In this document: piece after piece, positions 10,366-19,653 of the stretch
Numbering within the stretch: the first letter of the stretch is position 1
Layout: the number at the start of each line of letters is the position of its first letter
Source: Thalassomonas viridans
Lineage (GTDB): Bacteria > Pseudomonadota > Gammaproteobacteria > Enterobacterales > Alteromonadaceae
Assembly: GCF_000948985.2 (NCBI RefSeq)
Contig: NZ_CP059733.1
Coordinates: forward strand, 5,704,001 to 5,768,000
Length of the DNA: 64,000 nucleotides
Direction of reading: 5' to 3'
Program-made: the position numbers and the translations under genes
The notes under the pieces: model-generated
What the model saw: only the letters and a program-made list of their open reading frames with translations
Databases searched by the model: none
Told to the model about the DNA's origin: nothing

Positions 10366-12261
10366 CTAAACCATATCCTCAAACGGATTGGTGGCAGGCA
10401 AATCGATATCGTGTTTAAAGCCGGGCACAGATATCGACTGCTCGCTGATCTTGATATCATTCTCATCTATCTGGCCCTGGCCAAACTTATAGATCAAGCC
10501 GAACATGCCATTGTCGGCATCTTGCTGGTAACGCGCCTGGGCCTGTAACACCTGCTGCAATTTTTCCTGGTAACCAGCAAAAGCTTCTTTGCCGTAACGT
10601 TTTTCCATCATTGCCAGCGACACCTTAGGAGAGAAAACCGTCGCCGTGGCATTGTTGCCGCCAAAACCTTTGGAGTTGATAAAAGCCACATCCATATCCG
10701 GACAGATCCAATGCTCGGTGGCAATGTTTAACCTTTCGTCATAAACATCATCGGCCACCTTATCTATGGTGGTGACTCCCGGCATAATATTATGGGCAAA
10801 AACCCCGAGCGCCATGGCCAGCTGATCGCCGCTGGCAGGCCCTATGGTATGGCCGACATACGCCTTGGGTGCCGCCACCGGCCAGTTGCTGATATTAAAG
10901 CTGTCGGCAATACGGTCATAAATCAGGGATTCGGTTACCCGGTTCTGCGGGGTACTGGAACCGTGGGCAAGAATAAAGCTGCGCTGTTCCAACGCCTCCC
11001 CCCCTAAAATACTTTTCGCCAGCGCCACCGACTTGGCCATAGTGATATAGTTGCCCGGACCCGGGGCAGTAATAGATTTTTTGAATCCGTCGGCGTTAAC
11101 GAAGACATCGGCGACTGCACCCATCACCTGGGCCCCCATTTCCAGTGCCAGCTGATCATCCATCAGGACGGCAAACTGGGCACCTTCCCCTATGGTAAAG
11201 CCGCAGTTTTCCCCGAAAGGACGGCTGGTTCTGCGGTGGTCAACAGTATCTGTACCGTCGAGGCGTTTTAGGCCTTCTTCGTTGGCCAGGGCGCTCATAT
11301 TACCAAAACCTTCCACCACCTCAGGAGTCAAGGCCGCTTCGGCACTGCCGACAATCGCTACCCGGATCCGGCCGGCCTGCATATCCTGCACGGCGGCGCG
11401 CATATTATAAAGGAAAGTGGCACAGGCGCCGGAGGCGGTAAAAGTAGTACCGACATTGCCGGTGACATAGGCATTGATAAAGTCGGTAGACATGGTATTT
11501 AAACCCAGCGCCAGGTTTTTCGTCGACACCCGGTCACCGCGCAAGCGGTTATTCATCATGCCGCCAAGACCTTCATTTTGCACCTGGCCCATAACGGAAG
11601 CGGAATAAACCCCGACCTGGTCGGCGCCGATCTTTTCCAGGATATCTTCCCAGGCGATACCGGTTGAATGTATGGCATCGCTGGCGCCAAAGATGGTCGC
11701 CTGCAAGCCCCTCGGCTGGTAACGGCTGTTATAAAGGTTTTCCGGCTGGAAACCTGTGGGAAACTGTCCCGCCGCCTTAATGGGGTTATCGCGCACCGAG
11801 TGATGTTTAATATCCAGATTATCCGGAATATCCACCTTCACCCGGCCATCGTCAAGTTCGGTTAACTGCCAGCTTGACGGCAAAGGCACAGGCAAATCAC
11901 GTTTGCGGGTCTCAAAACTGATGCCCTGCTCACCCGGAGTCAGGGTCATTTTCTGGTGCCAGGGAGTGGCGTCCGGATCAAAATGGTTACTTTCTATTTT
12001 CCGGATCAGGGTGCCGTTTAATATTTGCTCGCCGAAAACATTTTCGATATCGGCAGGGGCAACCGCTTTACCGTCCTGATCAACCAGCTGGCCGTCGCGG
12101 TAGCTCACCAGGTTCATTAAGGTCGCCAGACCGACAAAAGTTTCCTGCCTGGCCCTGGCATTAAGTTTATCGATAACTATCCGGCGAAAGCCCTGATGAA
12201 ACGATGTACGTCCTGCGGCATTGATGCCGCCCATGCCAACAATAAGAGGTAAAGCCGTCAT
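10366..12261 (-). CDS. fabY: Long beta-ketoacyl synthase, FabY type
   Basis: A 631-residue condensing enzyme resembling Pseudomonas aeruginosa FabY, which starts fatty acid synthesis by condensing acetyl-CoA with malonyl-ACP. It is much longer than FabB/FabF (about 410 residues). The start MTALPLIVGMGGINAAGRTS and the blocks QFPTGFQPENLYNSRYQPRG-like region, TGACATF-like SGACATFLYN (nucleophile Cys), RPFGENCGFTIGEGAQ, AHGSSTPQNR and YVGHTIGPASGDQ (catalytic His residues), and NSKGFGGNNAT follow the FabY pattern. It is transcribed alone with its own terminator and is divergent from a GlxA-type regulator. The function in this organism is inferred from the family; the class could also serve a specialised lipid. 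Confidence 0.85.
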   Translation of the reverse strand: MTALPLIVGMGGINAAGRTSFHQGFRRIVIDKLNARARQETFVGLATLMNLVSYRDGQLVDQDGKAVAPADIENVFGEQILNGTLIRKIESNHFDPDATPWHQKMTLTPGEQGISFETRKRDLPVPLPSSWQLTELDDGRVKVDIPDNLDIKHHSVRDNPIKAAGQFPTGFQPENLYNSRYQPRGLQATIFGASDAIHSTGIAWEDILEKIGADQVGVYSASVMGQVQNEGLGGMMNNRLRGDRVSTKNLALGLNTMSTDFINAYVTGNVGTTFTASGACATFLYNMRAAVQDMQAGRIRVAIVGSAEAALTPEVVEGFGNMSALANEEGLKRLDGTDTVDHRRTSRPFGENCGFTIGEGAQFAVLMDDQLALEMGAQVMGAVADVFVNADGFKKSITAPGPGNYITMAKSVALAKSILGGEALEQRSFILAHGSSTPQNRVTESLIYDRIADSFNISNWPVAAPKAYVGHTIGPASGDQLAMALGVFAHNIMPGVTTIDKVADDVYDERLNIATEHWICPDMDVAFINSKGFGGNNATATVFSPKVSLAMMEKRYGKEAFAGYQEKLQQVLQAQARYQQDADNGMFGLIYKFGQGQIDENDIKISEQSISVPGFKHDIDLPATNPFEDMV

Positions 12262-12412
12262 TAATAAACCTTTTACTTAATTCATTAGTATTCTCAGATA
12301 GTATTAGTTTATGTGCTTTGCCTGAAAAATAATTAGCATATCAGGCCATATAAGATGCAAAAAAGGCCAAACCAGGGTAAGCTGGACCAATAACAACTTA
12401 AGCCTGATACCC

Positions 12413-13411
12413 ATGAAGCAAAAGCCGATCACTATAGCCCTGCCGATTTATCAGCATGTACTGGCCACCAGTTTAACCCTGCCCATCGAAATGTTGCTGG
12501 CGGGCGAGGCCTATGCCAGGCGCCATAACAGGAATGCAAGGACGTTAAACATCCGGCTGGTCAGCCAGGACAGCGGCTCAATAGCTTCCAGGGCAGGCAT
12601 AAGCCTTACTGCGGATGCCCGGCTCAGGGATTGCCCGAGCCCGGATATAGTGATAGTGCCCAGCCTGTGGCGCAATCCCAGGCCGGTTTTGCGCCAGCAG
12701 CCTGAATTGATCCGCTGGTTATATGATTTATGGCAGCAGGGCAGCACACTGATAGGCACAGGCACAGGCGTGTGTTTCCTGGCAGAATCCGGCTTGCTCG
12801 ACCAGCATTCGGCCACCACCCACTGGCATTATGTCGAACAGTTCAAGCGTGACTATCCGGCGGTAGTGCTTAAACCGGATTTCTTTATCACCCAGTCGGA
12901 GCGGATTTATTGCGCCGCCAGTTTAAACGCCCTGGCAGACATTATTGTCCATATCATAGATCAAACTTATGGCCGCAGCGCTGCCCAGCAGGTAGAGCGG
13001 AACTTTTCCCATGAGATCAGAAAGCCTTATGAAGAGCAAAGATACAGGGAAGGAGCGGTGGACAGGCATCCCGATGAATTGATTTCCCAAATCCAGTTCT
13101 GGCTGAAAACCAATCTTGCTTCGGTCCTGACCTTAAGCCAGGTTGCCGCCCAGTTCGGCTTGAGCCAGCGCTCTTTCACCCGGCGTTTTAAAACCGCTAC
13201 CGGCAGCAGCGCCGGGGAATATTGGCAGCAACTGAAACTGGAAGCCGCCAAAGAGCTGCTGTCTTCGAGTAACCTGTCGATCCAGGAGGTATCCTATCAG
13301 GTGGGGTATCCAAACCAGGGGGATCTGACCCGGCTCTTTAAAAAGCAACTGGCGCTAACCCCGAAAGATTACCGCCAGATGGTACGCAAGAAACTCTTTA
13401 GCCAGGAATGA
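12413..13411 (+). CDS. GlxA-type AraC-family transcriptional regulator
   Basis: A 332-residue regulator with an N-terminal DJ-1/PfpI-like glutamine amidotransferase fold (about 8-195) and a C-terminal pair of AraC helix-turn-helix motifs (about 230-325). In the first domain the nucleophile elbow reads GTGTGVCFLAESGLL, so a Cys is present at the expected place. In the second, LSQVAAQFGLSQRSFTRRFK and IQEVSYQVGYPNQGDLTRLF are the two helix-turn-helices. It is divergent from fabY across about 150 bases, so control of fabY or of itself is a reasonable guess. The ligand is unknown. Such regulators often control amine or carnitine metabolism, but nothing nearby supports that. Confidence 0.85.
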   Translation: MKQKPITIALPIYQHVLATSLTLPIEMLLAGEAYARRHNRNARTLNIRLVSQDSGSIASRAGISLTADARLRDCPSPDIVIVPSLWRNPRPVLRQQPELIRWLYDLWQQGSTLIGTGTGVCFLAESGLLDQHSATTHWHYVEQFKRDYPAVVLKPDFFITQSERIYCAASLNALADIIVHIIDQTYGRSAAQQVERNFSHEIRKPYEEQRYREGAVDRHPDELISQIQFWLKTNLASVLTLSQVAAQFGLSQRSFTRRFKTATGSSAGEYWQQLKLEAAKELLSSSNLSIQEVSYQVGYPNQGDLTRLFKKQLALTPKDYRQMVRKKLFSQE

Positions 13412-13424
13412 GACTTAACTCAGG

Positions 13425-15602
13425 TTAAATGTCATCAGGGCGGCCCAAGTCTCCCTGGCGGTAATCACATACGCCTTCGGGGAAAACCGCCTCAAGCGCC
13501 TCTATATATCCGCTCATATCGTGCTGCCCGTATAGGCCGGTTTTTATTGCCTGTTTTACCGGCATCAGCTGGCATTTAAAGACATCACCGGCCCAGCCGC
13601 CGCCGGCCTGGATACGGCTGGTGCTGTACATAGGGTAGATTTGCTGGCAACTGCCGCTGTTTTTCTGATTCCACTGGCCGTCCCAGACGCCTTCCCCCTG
13701 ATGCAAAACAGCGCCATCGGCGGCAAAACAGCTGTCCTGTAACTTGTCCGGCCTGGCCTCAAGCACGCCGGCAAACGAATCCGATTTTTTGTTTAACAGC
13801 CAGCGGTCCATCATGTCAAACGCCTGCTGTACCGGATTATGATCTTTATGGGAGATCCAGATCACATGGTTATCCGCATGGCCATGGGCCTGCTGCATCC
13901 TGAGGCGGCTGTAAAATGAGGCGGAAACATGGTGCATATCCAGATCATCTTCCAAATAATGGCGCACATCGATCACAGGCAATGCCACCTTACCGATAAA
14001 GACCTGTCCCGAGCGGTAAGCCGCCTGCATGGCGGCAAGGGAGCCGTTCCTTCTTTGCGCCAACGGCCCTTCTACCTGGGTAATATTCTGGTTGCCCCAA
14101 AGGGAAAGCCATAAGGGCAGCTTTTTGCCAAAGGGGGTGAGCAGCGACTCGGCTTCCATCTCCGGCTGGGGTTTCCAGCTGCCAATCTTTTTGTTGATAT
14201 CGATAAATTCTTCGAAGCTGATCTTATTATCAACAAAAGCCGACAAACCATATTGCACGCCGACATTATCCCAGGTGCTCAAACCAAAACCTTGGCTATC
14301 TTTGCCTAGCACATGCGCCATATCCTGCCAGTAGCTCCAGTTAACCTTGTCCACCACCTCGGGGTGGAAAAAATCCCGGATAAATCCCTGTCTGGGGTTA
14401 TTGATAAAGCTGGATAAGCCGAAATAACCGTTAATACATTCGCTGTTACCCTGAGGCAAAGAAGGCACGAAACCTGCCATCAACTGGTTAACCGGCTGCA
14501 GATAACCCGCCCTTTGGGGAAAGTCGTTGATGGCATTCATACCTTCGATCAGTTGCCTTCTTTGCCAGTCATTCCAGCTCCCCCTGTCCCGGCTACGGAA
14601 AGTGAAATAGTTATTTAATAAGTCGCAGTCCAGAGCATAGGTGGTTTGGGTGATCATATCGGGATAGGAATAAAGGGGGATGAGGCCATCGAGTATGCCC
14701 TGGCTGTTCTGGCCGATAAGATACTGGGCCAGGCCGCCGCCTGAGCCGCCGATGCCGACGGTATAAAGGGGCTTGCCATACAGGCTGACAAATTGTTGCT
14801 TCACCCGCCGAGCAGTGTCTTCCGCCAGTAACATGTTATAAGTGTAGCTGGTGCGGTTGCCGCTGGAGCTGATCACCGCATACCCCTGCTGTAACTGCTG
14901 CAGCTGGCGGCCGATCACCCGGCGCGCCGTTTGCCGCCCCTGGCGGTAGCCTATACCTGAGCCGCCGTTAAACTGGTATATCAGCCTCTGGTTCCAGCGG
15001 GATGTCGCCGTGCGGGAATCTATGTCATCCAGGGATACCGGCATCACCAGGGTATAGATAAAACGGTTAATAGTGCCCTGCTCCACCCGCAGCAGCTTGC
15101 CGGTTACCTCTTGGCCATTTGCTTGCTGCGCCAGCCAGTCCCTGGTCACCCGCACAATCTCCTCCTGGTCTTTCACCAGGTAATAGGCAACAGAGGTTGG
15201 CAAGGAGCAGTCTTTGCTGTAGCCGACAATTTCTTTTTTATCCGAGATTGAGCGGTAAACGGGAACTCCCAGGCCAAGCTGGTTATCCACCTGCGGTTGT
15301 CCCAGTCCGGAATCTAAGGTCATGCAATAAAAGGGATATTGCATTTTCCCCGCATATAAACTGTTTACCGGACCGGTTTCACCTATGGCTATGGGAAAGG
15401 AAAAAGTTTCCTCCGGCCTAGGGGTCAGCCGGATGTGATGCGTTATCGGCAGCTGGAAATTATCCGCGGCCACAGCCACGGCTTTTACCTGCCGGTAGGC
15501 AAAAGATTTCGCCGGCTGCCATAGTTTAAGAAAGAAAAAACTGCTGATACTGACGAAAAATAGAAGGGTAAACCCGATGAAAAGCCACCTTTTTTTTATC
15601 AT
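13425..15602 (-). CDS. DUF6351 family protein, putative exported alpha/beta hydrolase
   Basis: A 725-residue protein with an N-terminal hydrophobic segment (WLFIGFTLLFFVSISSFFFL, about residues 5-24) that is either a signal anchor or an uncleaved signal peptide. The bulk is therefore periplasmic or extracellular. It matches the DUF6351 family, which has an alpha/beta-hydrolase look. A glycine-rich nucleophile-elbow-like element, GIGGSGGGLAQYL, lies near residue 285, and VIDVRHYLEDDLDMHH plus QQAHGHADNHVIW lie towards the C-terminus. I chose the ATG at 15602 because AGGAGG lies 8-13 bases upstream; the longer frame from 15638 lacks a ribosome site. The substrate is unknown. It stands alone and converges on the GlxA-type regulator. 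Confidence 0.72.
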   Translation of the reverse strand: MIKKRWLFIGFTLLFFVSISSFFFLKLWQPAKSFAYRQVKAVAVAADNFQLPITHHIRLTPRPEETFSFPIAIGETGPVNSLYAGKMQYPFYCMTLDSGLGQPQVDNQLGLGVPVYRSISDKKEIVGYSKDCSLPTSVAYYLVKDQEEIVRVTRDWLAQQANGQEVTGKLLRVEQGTINRFIYTLVMPVSLDDIDSRTATSRWNQRLIYQFNGGSGIGYRQGRQTARRVIGRQLQQLQQGYAVISSSGNRTSYTYNMLLAEDTARRVKQQFVSLYGKPLYTVGIGGSGGGLAQYLIGQNSQGILDGLIPLYSYPDMITQTTYALDCDLLNNYFTFRSRDRGSWNDWQRRQLIEGMNAINDFPQRAGYLQPVNQLMAGFVPSLPQGNSECINGYFGLSSFINNPRQGFIRDFFHPEVVDKVNWSYWQDMAHVLGKDSQGFGLSTWDNVGVQYGLSAFVDNKISFEEFIDINKKIGSWKPQPEMEAESLLTPFGKKLPLWLSLWGNQNITQVEGPLAQRRNGSLAAMQAAYRSGQVFIGKVALPVIDVRHYLEDDLDMHHVSASFYSRLRMQQAHGHADNHVIWISHKDHNPVQQAFDMMDRWLLNKKSDSFAGVLEARPDKLQDSCFAADGAVLHQGEGVWDGQWNQKNSGSCQQIYPMYSTSRIQAGGGWAGDVFKCQLMPVKQAIKTGLYGQHDMSGYIEALEAVFPEGVCDYRQGDLGRPDDI

Positions 15603-15797
15603 AACCCGCTCCTCCTGTACTGCTGATTTTGAGCACATACACCCTTAATTTTAGTTTAAAAAAGTGCAGGTTTTACCAAGGGTAAAAACAAGTTAGGCAA
15701 AGTATTTGGATTTTATCAGGTTATTTTTTCATTTTGCCGACAGGGAAAAGGCAGGGGAAATTACCGGTGCCGCATGGGCCGGCACCGGCGGATAAGG

Positions 15798-16550
15798 TTA
15801 AAAGTGCATAATCACACCGGCAAACAAGCCTTTAAATTCAAGATCGGCGTAAAAATCATCCAGGTCGTCCAACTCAAATTTGACCGCCCGGTAACCCGCG
15901 GTCAAGTTGACATCCAGGGCAAAATTATCCGTCAGGGCATAACTGACACCAAGCTGGTAATCATACAGGGTATGGTCGTCAAAGGTTAAATAATTGCCTT
16001 CGGCAAACAGGCTCCAGTCGGTAAACGGCAAGCCGATAATCGCCGAGCTGTAGAGCATAGGTATGACTTCGGAAACCGAGCGGCTGGCGCTTAGGGTATT
16101 GGCGGTATCCGCTACCTTAACATCGCCGTCAAGATCCCTGGCGGTTAAGCCAAAATCAAAGGTCAGCAGATCATTGTCAAACAACTCATAATAAAAGGTA
16201 TAGTCGTTGTAGCTGACATCAAAAACGGCATCGACACTGGTATTGGTGGTAAAGGTTTGGCCGTTAAACTCAAAATCGCTTGTCAGCGTAGTATTACCGT
16301 CGGTATCCAGCTTGGTATGCGCCAGTTTGACATTCGGAATAAACGGCAGCGGATGCTCTACGGCAACAAAAAAGCTGCCCTGCTGCTCGTCTTTTAAATT
16401 GAAATCGCTTTGGGTGGTGCTTTCCCCGAACACGCCTTCGGCTTCGTTATCCCATACCTGGCCGCCGACATAGACACCAAATAAGGTGTCCGCCTGGACC
16501 GATGCCGATAACAAAGCGCTGAGCGTTAACGCTATCGCTGCTTTTTTCAT
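15798..16550 (-). CDS. TIGR04219 family outer membrane beta-barrel protein
   Basis: A 250-residue protein with a cleavable signal peptide (cut after SASVQA) and alternating beta-strand character throughout, ending in an aromatic-terminated strand (GVIMHF), typical of outer membrane barrels. The start DTLFGVYVGGQVWDNEAEG fits the TIGR04219 family of marine gammaproteobacteria. The substrate or function is unknown. It is the last gene of a three-gene minus-strand run (PCuAC, DUF2333, TIGR04219), only 2 bases after DUF2333, with an AGGGG ribosome site. Co-transcription with DUF2333 is likely. Confidence 0.85.
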   Translation of the reverse strand: MKKAAIALTLSALLSASVQADTLFGVYVGGQVWDNEAEGVFGESTTQSDFNLKDEQQGSFFVAVEHPLPFIPNVKLAHTKLDTDGNTTLTSDFEFNGQTFTTNTSVDAVFDVSYNDYTFYYELFDNDLLTFDFGLTARDLDGDVKVADTANTLSASRSVSEVIPMLYSSAIIGLPFTDWSLFAEGNYLTFDDHTLYDYQLGVSYALTDNFALDVNLTAGYRAVKFELDDLDDFYADLEFKGLFAGVIMHF

Positions 16551-16552
16551 AT

Positions 16553-17545
16553 TTACCCCTGACTCAATAATTCATTTAAATCGATTAATGCGGCATTTGC
16601 CCGCGAAATATAATTTGCCATCACCAGGGAATGGTTGGCAAGAAAGCCAAAACCGTCACCGTTGAGGATCATAGGGCTCCACACCGGCTGCTGGCTCGCT
16701 TTTAACTCCCGTATGATCTGCTGTACGCTGACTTTGGCGTTTTTCTTCTCCAGCACATCGTTAAAGTCGATTTCTATTGCCTGTAAAAAGTGCAGTAACG
16801 CCCAGCAGGCGCCCCTGGCTTCATAGAATTCATCATCGATTTTCCACCAGCTGGTTTTCATTTGCAGGCGGGACGCGGCACTGGTGGATTGCTGGGCAAC
16901 ATTGTCTCCCGCCAGATCGGTATTCATCTGCTCCCGGCCAACGCTGGCGCTTAACCGCTGGGAATAGCTGCCCAAACGTTTTTCCACCTCTTTGAGCCAG
17001 TCCCGCAGGTTATCGGCGCGGGCATAAAACTGTGCATTCTGGCTGCTAACATCGGTAAGCGCACTGCGGTAGGCATACAGTTCCTTAACGGCTTTTTTAT
17101 ATTCCCCCTCGGCGCTCGGCATCGCCCAGCTGGTATGATCGATATTAAGCTGCGGATGGGCATTTTTTAAGTGCTGGTTTTCCAGCGACTGGGACTGGGA
17201 ACGGCTAAATTCCTGACGCATCACCAGGGCCATATCCCGGACCATTTCCAGCGCGCCGAATTCCCAGGCGGGAATATTATCTAAAAACACCGACGGCGGA
17301 ATGGCATCGTTGGACAAATAGCCGCCGGGTTTATCAAGCATAGTTTCGATCACCCGGATCAGAGACGTAGTAGTGGTATAACCCACCACAGGAGCAACAT
17401 TATCCCGGGTGGCATCCTGGGTCACCTGGGTACGGACATCGAATTCATCCGGTTCGAAACTCCACCACACGCCGATAAAATAAAAAAGAAAAAACACGGC
17501 CGTAACCATAGTTACGACGGTTTTGGTGGAAAAACTGATTTTCAT
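16553..17545 (-). CDS. DUF2333 family membrane-anchored protein
   Basis: A 330-residue protein with one N-terminal membrane anchor (about residues 8-28, VVTMVTAVFFLFYFIGVWW), then a long helical periplasmic part. It matches DUF2333, a proteobacterial family of unknown function. Conserved family segments include GYTTTTSLIRVIETMLDKPGGYLSNDAIPPS and WEFGALEMVRDMALVMR. It lies 17 bases after PCuAC and 2 bases before TIGR04219, suggesting one envelope-related transcript. An AGGAG site precedes the ATG. No enzymatic motif is visible. Confidence 0.87.
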   Translation of the reverse strand: MKISFSTKTVVTMVTAVFFLFYFIGVWWSFEPDEFDVRTQVTQDATRDNVAPVVGYTTTTSLIRVIETMLDKPGGYLSNDAIPPSVFLDNIPAWEFGALEMVRDMALVMRQEFSRSQSQSLENQHLKNAHPQLNIDHTSWAMPSAEGEYKKAVKELYAYRSALTDVSSQNAQFYARADNLRDWLKEVEKRLGSYSQRLSASVGREQMNTDLAGDNVAQQSTSAASRLQMKTSWWKIDDEFYEARGACWALLHFLQAIEIDFNDVLEKKNAKVSVQQIIRELKASQQPVWSPMILNGDGFGFLANHSLVMANYISRANAALIDLNELLSQG

Positions 17546-17562
17546 AACCTGCTCCTAATCTC

Positions 17563-18036
17563 CTAATGATGGTGATTGTTTTTTTTCTTTAATCCCCGAA
17601 CCGGCAGCTCAACCTTGACATCCTGCTGCCCGGAAAAATGCAAGGTAACCGGCATGTTTTCTCCCTGCTTTAACGGCCCGGGCAGATCAAACACCATTAA
17701 ATGCAGCCCGGACGGTTGTAAAGTCACACTTTCCTTGGCCTTGATGGTAATCGACGCCTTTTGCCTCATGCGCATCATGCCGCCGGACATGGTATGCTCA
17801 TGAATTTCAATGCGCGGGCTGCGCTTGCTGCTGGCACCGGTTAAGGTCAACGCCTTATCGCCGTTATTGGTAATGGTCATATAGGCCGAGGAAATCGCTG
17901 TGCCCGGGATAGTTTCCCTGACATAGCCATCATCAACCGCTATTGCCCCTCCTGGGGTAAAGCTTAAGACACTAAAACTACAAACAGTTAAAAAACAACA
18001 TATAAACAATGAAAAAGCCGGGTAAATTTTTTTCAT
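17563..18036 (-). CDS. Periplasmic copper chaperone PCuAC
   Basis: A 157-residue periplasmic copper-binding protein that delivers Cu(I) to cytochrome oxidase assembly in related systems. A hydrophobic signal segment (residues 8-25) leads into the PCuAC domain. The metal motif is visible as EIHEHTM, then GGMMRMRQ, then LHLMVF near residue 115, so the His and Met ligands are in place. The C-terminus ends in an extra His cluster (KKKNNHHH) that could bind metal. It leads the PCuAC-DUF2333-TIGR04219 run. SCO or oxidase genes are not nearby. The function is from the family; confidence is high for the domain. Confidence 0.9.
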   Translation of the reverse strand: MKKIYPAFSLFICCFLTVCSFSVLSFTPGGAIAVDDGYVRETIPGTAISSAYMTITNNGDKALTLTGASSKRSPRIEIHEHTMSGGMMRMRQKASITIKAKESVTLQPSGLHLMVFDLPGPLKQGENMPVTLHFSGQQDVKVELPVRGLKKKNNHHH

Positions 18037-18107
18037 CTCTCTCTATACTTCCTTATCTAGACGCATTATGGTTGTGGTGCCCGCTATTGTAACTAAGCTA
18101 AGACAAA

Positions 18108-18845
18108 ATGGATAATTTAATTCTTACTCATGAACACCATGGCGTTTTCACTATCACCTTGAATCGCCTCGATAAAAAAAATGCCCTTAACACGGCCATG
18201 TACCAGTCCCTGATCAAACACTTTGCCTACGCCAGCGAAAGCGATACCGTGCATTGCCTGTTGATCCAGGGAGATCAAAACTGTTTCACCGCAGGCAACG
18301 ACCTGCAGGATTTTCTCGAAAGCGCCGAAACCGGTGACCTGGTGGCCATGGAGTTTGTCAGGGTGCTGGCCGCCTTTGATAAACCCCTGATTGCCGCCGT
18401 GGCCGGTGTTGCCGTAGGCATAGGCACCACTTTGCTGCTGCACTGCGATATGGTGGTCGCCGCCAACAACAGCCACTTTAAACTGCCCTTTACCCAACTG
18501 GGTCTGTGCCCTGAAGCCGGTTCCAGTTTATTGCTCACCCAACGCCTGGGCCATAACCGCGCCTTTGAGCTCCTGGTGCTGGGAAAATCCTTCGAAGCAG
18601 AGCAGGCGCTGGAATACGGCCTGGTAAACCAGGTATGCCAGCCGGATGAAGTCTTGCCCCGGGCCGCAACCCTGGCTGCAGAAATAGCCGCCCTGCCGCA
18701 GGATGCCGTGAAAACCAGCCGGCGCCTTATTCACCAGGCCAGCCAGGCAACCTTACCAGCGGTGATCGAAAATGAAGGTAAAGAGTTTGTCCGGCTGATG
18801 GCCACAGATACCTGCAAAAATATCCTGGCCAAGTTTTTTAAATAA
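18108..18845 (+). CDS. Enoyl-CoA hydratase/isomerase family protein
   Basis: A crotonase-fold enzyme of 245 residues, acting on an acyl-CoA in the cytoplasm. Visible are NRLDKKNALNTAMY, the oxyanion-hole segment GNDLQDF and AGVAVGIGTTLLLHCD. The segment LGLCPEAGSSLLL keeps the distal Glu. The first catalytic Glu of true hydratases is replaced in the IGTTLLLHCD helix, which is more typical of enoyl-CoA isomerases such as PaaG-like proteins. It is a single gene, divergent from PCuAC, followed by a good terminator. The exact substrate is unknown. Confidence 0.85.
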   Translation: MDNLILTHEHHGVFTITLNRLDKKNALNTAMYQSLIKHFAYASESDTVHCLLIQGDQNCFTAGNDLQDFLESAETGDLVAMEFVRVLAAFDKPLIAAVAGVAVGIGTTLLLHCDMVVAANNSHFKLPFTQLGLCPEAGSSLLLTQRLGHNRAFELLVLGKSFEAEQALEYGLVNQVCQPDEVLPRAATLAAEIAALPQDAVKTSRRLIHQASQATLPAVIENEGKEFVRLMATDTCKNILAKFFK

Positions 18846-18875
18846 GCTTTTTAAATAAGCTTTTTACCTGAGACG

Positions 18876-18907
18876 AAAGCCAGAGAATGCTCCCTGGCTT
18901 TTCTTTC
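18876..18907 (+). terminator. Rho-independent terminator after the crotonase gene
   Basis: AAAGCCAG, a 10-base loop, CTGGCTTT, then TTCTTTC. It is an 8-bp stem with a T-rich tail, located 30 bases after the stop codon at 18845. Confidence 0.8.
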
Positions 18908-18926
18908 TCTACCCGCAAGCAACACC

Positions 18927-19271
18927 TTATCCGGAATGGGTAGCTTGCCGGCCGCTACGGCTCACCAGCCAGATGGCACAGGCAATCAGCACAATTGGCC
19001 AGAACATGCCCAGCATGAACATCAGTCCGCCGCCAAAAATCAACAAAACAATAAAAATAATCGACCCGAAAACACTTAATACTATGGCTAAAGCCGCTAT
19101 CACCAGCACCACCACAAACAAGGCAGCAAAACCTATTGCCTGGACCGGTTCCAGCAATTCATCGTCCATATAAACATCAACATTAAACCAATCGATAACA
19201 CTGGCGCCGAACACATAAGTTAAAAATAATGTCGCAATAATGGCCAGCAATAACGATTTCATAAATGACAT
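18927..19271 (-). CDS. Small membrane protein of the phage-shock-like cluster
   Basis: A 114-residue integral membrane protein with about four hydrophobic segments (residues 5-25, 45-65, 68-88 and 90-107) and a short acidic periplasmic loop (DVYMDDELLEPVQ). I do not recognise a named family. It is the last gene of the PspA/PspC cluster, 61 bases after pspC, with a strong GGAGG ribosome site. That position suggests a role in envelope-stress sensing or bilayer maintenance with PspA and PspC. This is inference from context only. Confidence 0.75.
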   Translation of the reverse strand: MSFMKSLLLAIIATLFLTYVFGASVIDWFNVDVYMDDELLEPVQAIGFAALFVVVLVIAALAIVLSVFGSIIFIVLLIFGGGLMFMLGMFWPIVLIACAIWLVSRSGRQATHSG

Positions 19272-19332
19272 ACAACCTCCTTCTTTAAACTCGGTTACCC
19301 AACGGTTTAGTCCTGTTCTTAGCCGTCTGACA

Positions 19333-19542
19333 TTAGCTGTCTGACATCAGCAGGGCCGACACCAGATAAGCAACACCGGTTGCCACGGGAAAGGTGATCA
19401 GCGCCGCAATGGCAGCTACCCTGACCACTAACCTGGGCAGCTGGTAATATTTGGCCAGGCCGGCACAGACTCCGGATAGTTTTTTATAGCGAACATCTTT
19501 GGTCAGTGTCTTTTTAACGGAATAATTTCTGTCGTACTGCAT
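19333..19542 (-). CDS. pspC: PspC domain protein
   Basis: A 69-residue PspC-domain membrane protein. In Enterobacteria PspC senses envelope stress and recruits PspA to the membrane. The core KKLSGVCAGLAKYYQLPRLVVRV followed by one long hydrophobic stretch (IAALITFPVATGVAYLVSALLM) is the diagnostic unit. The protein is shorter than E. coli PspC because the C-terminal leucine-zipper part is missing. I chose the ATG at 19542 with an AAGGGG site; the longer frame would need a TTG at 19569. It lies between pspA and the small membrane protein on the same strand. No pspB gene was found in the cluster. Confidence 0.88.
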   Translation of the reverse strand: MQYDRNYSVKKTLTKDVRYKKLSGVCAGLAKYYQLPRLVVRVAAIAALITFPVATGVAYLVSALLMSDS

Positions 19543-19653
19543 TTCTAATCCCCTTGCCGGTACCTTCAAAGCGATTCCCCCTGAAGGTATGCCGGTTTGC
19601 TTGTTGATAAAATAATGGTCAGCGCCTGTTAACTTAACGGATCCGGGCTAAAA

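Noticed and set aside
9649..10466. Long minus-strand frames of about 200 residues across the 51-bp repeat array
   Set aside because: They exist because the repeat unit is a multiple of three. They begin inside or upstream of the repeat, overlap the fabY and cysJ ends, and have no ribosome site or known domain.
13425..15602. The DUF6351 protein as part of the cyclitol system
   Set aside because: It is nearly 18 kb away, has no shared operator and sits among housekeeping genes.
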